This document shows, one piece after another, positions 63,301 to 64,000 of a stretch of DNA of 64,000 nt; position 1 is the first letter of the stretch; every line of letters starts with the position of its first letter. A model generated the notes under the pieces. The model was not told the origin of the DNA. It ran no database searches and saw nothing but the letters and a program-made list of their open reading frames with translations. Both the position numbers and the translations under genes were made by a program. Origin of the DNA: Panonychus citri. Lineage: Eukaryota; Arthropoda; Arachnida; Trombidiformes; Tetranychidae. The DNA lies in contig NW_026515509.1 in NCBI RefSeq assembly GCF_014898815.1, forward strand, positions 558,001-622,000, read 5' to 3'.

Positions 63301-64000
63301 TGGTAATCTACAGGGGTATTCAGCTTAACTATAATTTTCCATGAGGTGAAATTTGGGCAGTAATGAGTTTGAGAGATAATCAATTGTCATAGATTGAAAG
63401 ATCAAGGGCATTGAGGTCATTTGAGAGCCAAGAAGTAGTAAAGAAGTAAACTTTTAAATAAAAGCATCAAACAAAATCAATTAATCAACTTTGATTGTTG
63501 ACAACTCTGCATATTCATGATGTTGATTTCCATAATAGTGAAAATCGCAGCCCCATGATTCAATGTCTTGAACTTCTCATCGACACATATCGGAACATGA
63601 ATGAGCGTGAAGTACGTGTTTCATTTTTATCCTGAAAAATTCAGTAATAACCTTTAGATTTCGAGAATGATTTTATTGGTTTGTAATAGTTCCAGTTTAA
63701 TTTATACAGGAAAAGTTTCTACTCTTTAAGATAAGGTTACATTGAGGTCATTTATTATGACATTCAAACACGTTGATCCACCAATGACCTTGATCTTTCA
63801 AGTCTCGAACCAAAAGACTTATATATTTACTGAGAAAATCGAAGAAAAAAAATCGGTAAGAATAGCTGAAAAGCTCTGAATTGATGAGATGAAGTTTTAC
63901 TTAATCACATTAATCCAAATTTGATCAACACTTTTAACAGATGCTTATGTGATTTGATTGGTTTTCAATAATCTCAATTTACTCTTGATACTTATCTTAG
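59805..64000. other. Optix 3' flank, no gene recognised
   Basis: 4.2 kb with TC runs (60344-60376 and about 60943-60962), GAT/ATC repeats and AT-rich sequence. Open frames are low-complexity Ser/Leu/Phe translations of the repeats. From about 61.1 kb to the end I see no gene or structured element. Confidence 0.5.
60344..60376. repeat. (TC)16 microsatellite 3' of Optix
   Basis: A pure TC run about 540 bases downstream of the Optix stop codon. Confidence 0.93.

Overview
The window is AT-rich nuclear DNA of an invertebrate animal. The genes are split by spliceosomal GT-AG introns, most of them only 60-90 bp. The set includes a kinesin-2 motor, a SIX3/6 (Optix) homeobox gene, a sodium-driven bicarbonate exchanger, a DCAF8 ubiquitin-ligase adaptor, a Sec20 SNARE and a TTC4 Hsp90 co-chaperone. 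Compact introns, several intronless genes and a UshA/YfkN-type cytosolic nucleotidase would fit an arthropod, possibly an acariform mite. That placement is an inference from gene content, not a demonstrated identity. Nothing bacterial, viral or CRISPR-like is present.

Layout, left to right. (1) 0-3.1 kb, + strand: the 3' part of a KIF3B-like kinesin carrying a one-base frameshift, then an intronless Lifeguard/TMBIM gene. (2) 3.6-12 kb, - strand: HGSNAT-like lysosomal acetyltransferase (6 exons) and a 5'-nucleotidase-family metallophosphoesterase (5 exons). (3) 14.8-19.7 kb, - strand: an intronless Sema/PSI/IPT transmembrane protein resembling a plexin ectodomain without its cytoplasmic GAP, then DCAF8 (12 exons). 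A degenerate direct duplication lies between them. (4) 21.5-31.3 kb, - strand: a 16-exon Ndae1-type SLC4 transporter, with two copies of a small inverted-repeat element in its introns and a third just upstream. (5) 31.3-44.4 kb: a gene-poor stretch rich in GA and TC microsatellites, with a decayed protein-kinase-like fragment and a small Sec20-derived fragment near its right end. (6) 44.4-48.7 kb: a PP2C phosphatase and Sec20/BNIP1 on the - strand, with Sec20 head-to-head with intronless TTC4 on the + strand. (7) 50.4-59.8 kb, + strand: Optix/SIX3-6, three coding exons with an 8.1-kb first intron. (8) 59.8-64 kb: no recognisable gene.

The genes are mostly unrelated housekeeping genes plus one developmental regulator, so no operon-like functional unit is evident. 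Exon boundaries were derived by hand from GT/AG sites, reading-frame continuity and recalled family sequence. All coding sums below are divisible by three except KIF3B, where the frame breaks. I did not find a clearly new multi-gene system. The most unusual items are the truncated plexin-like receptor, the inverted-repeat element family around Ndae1, the chimeric kinase/Sec20 debris, and the apparent partial duplication at the DCAF8 3' end.
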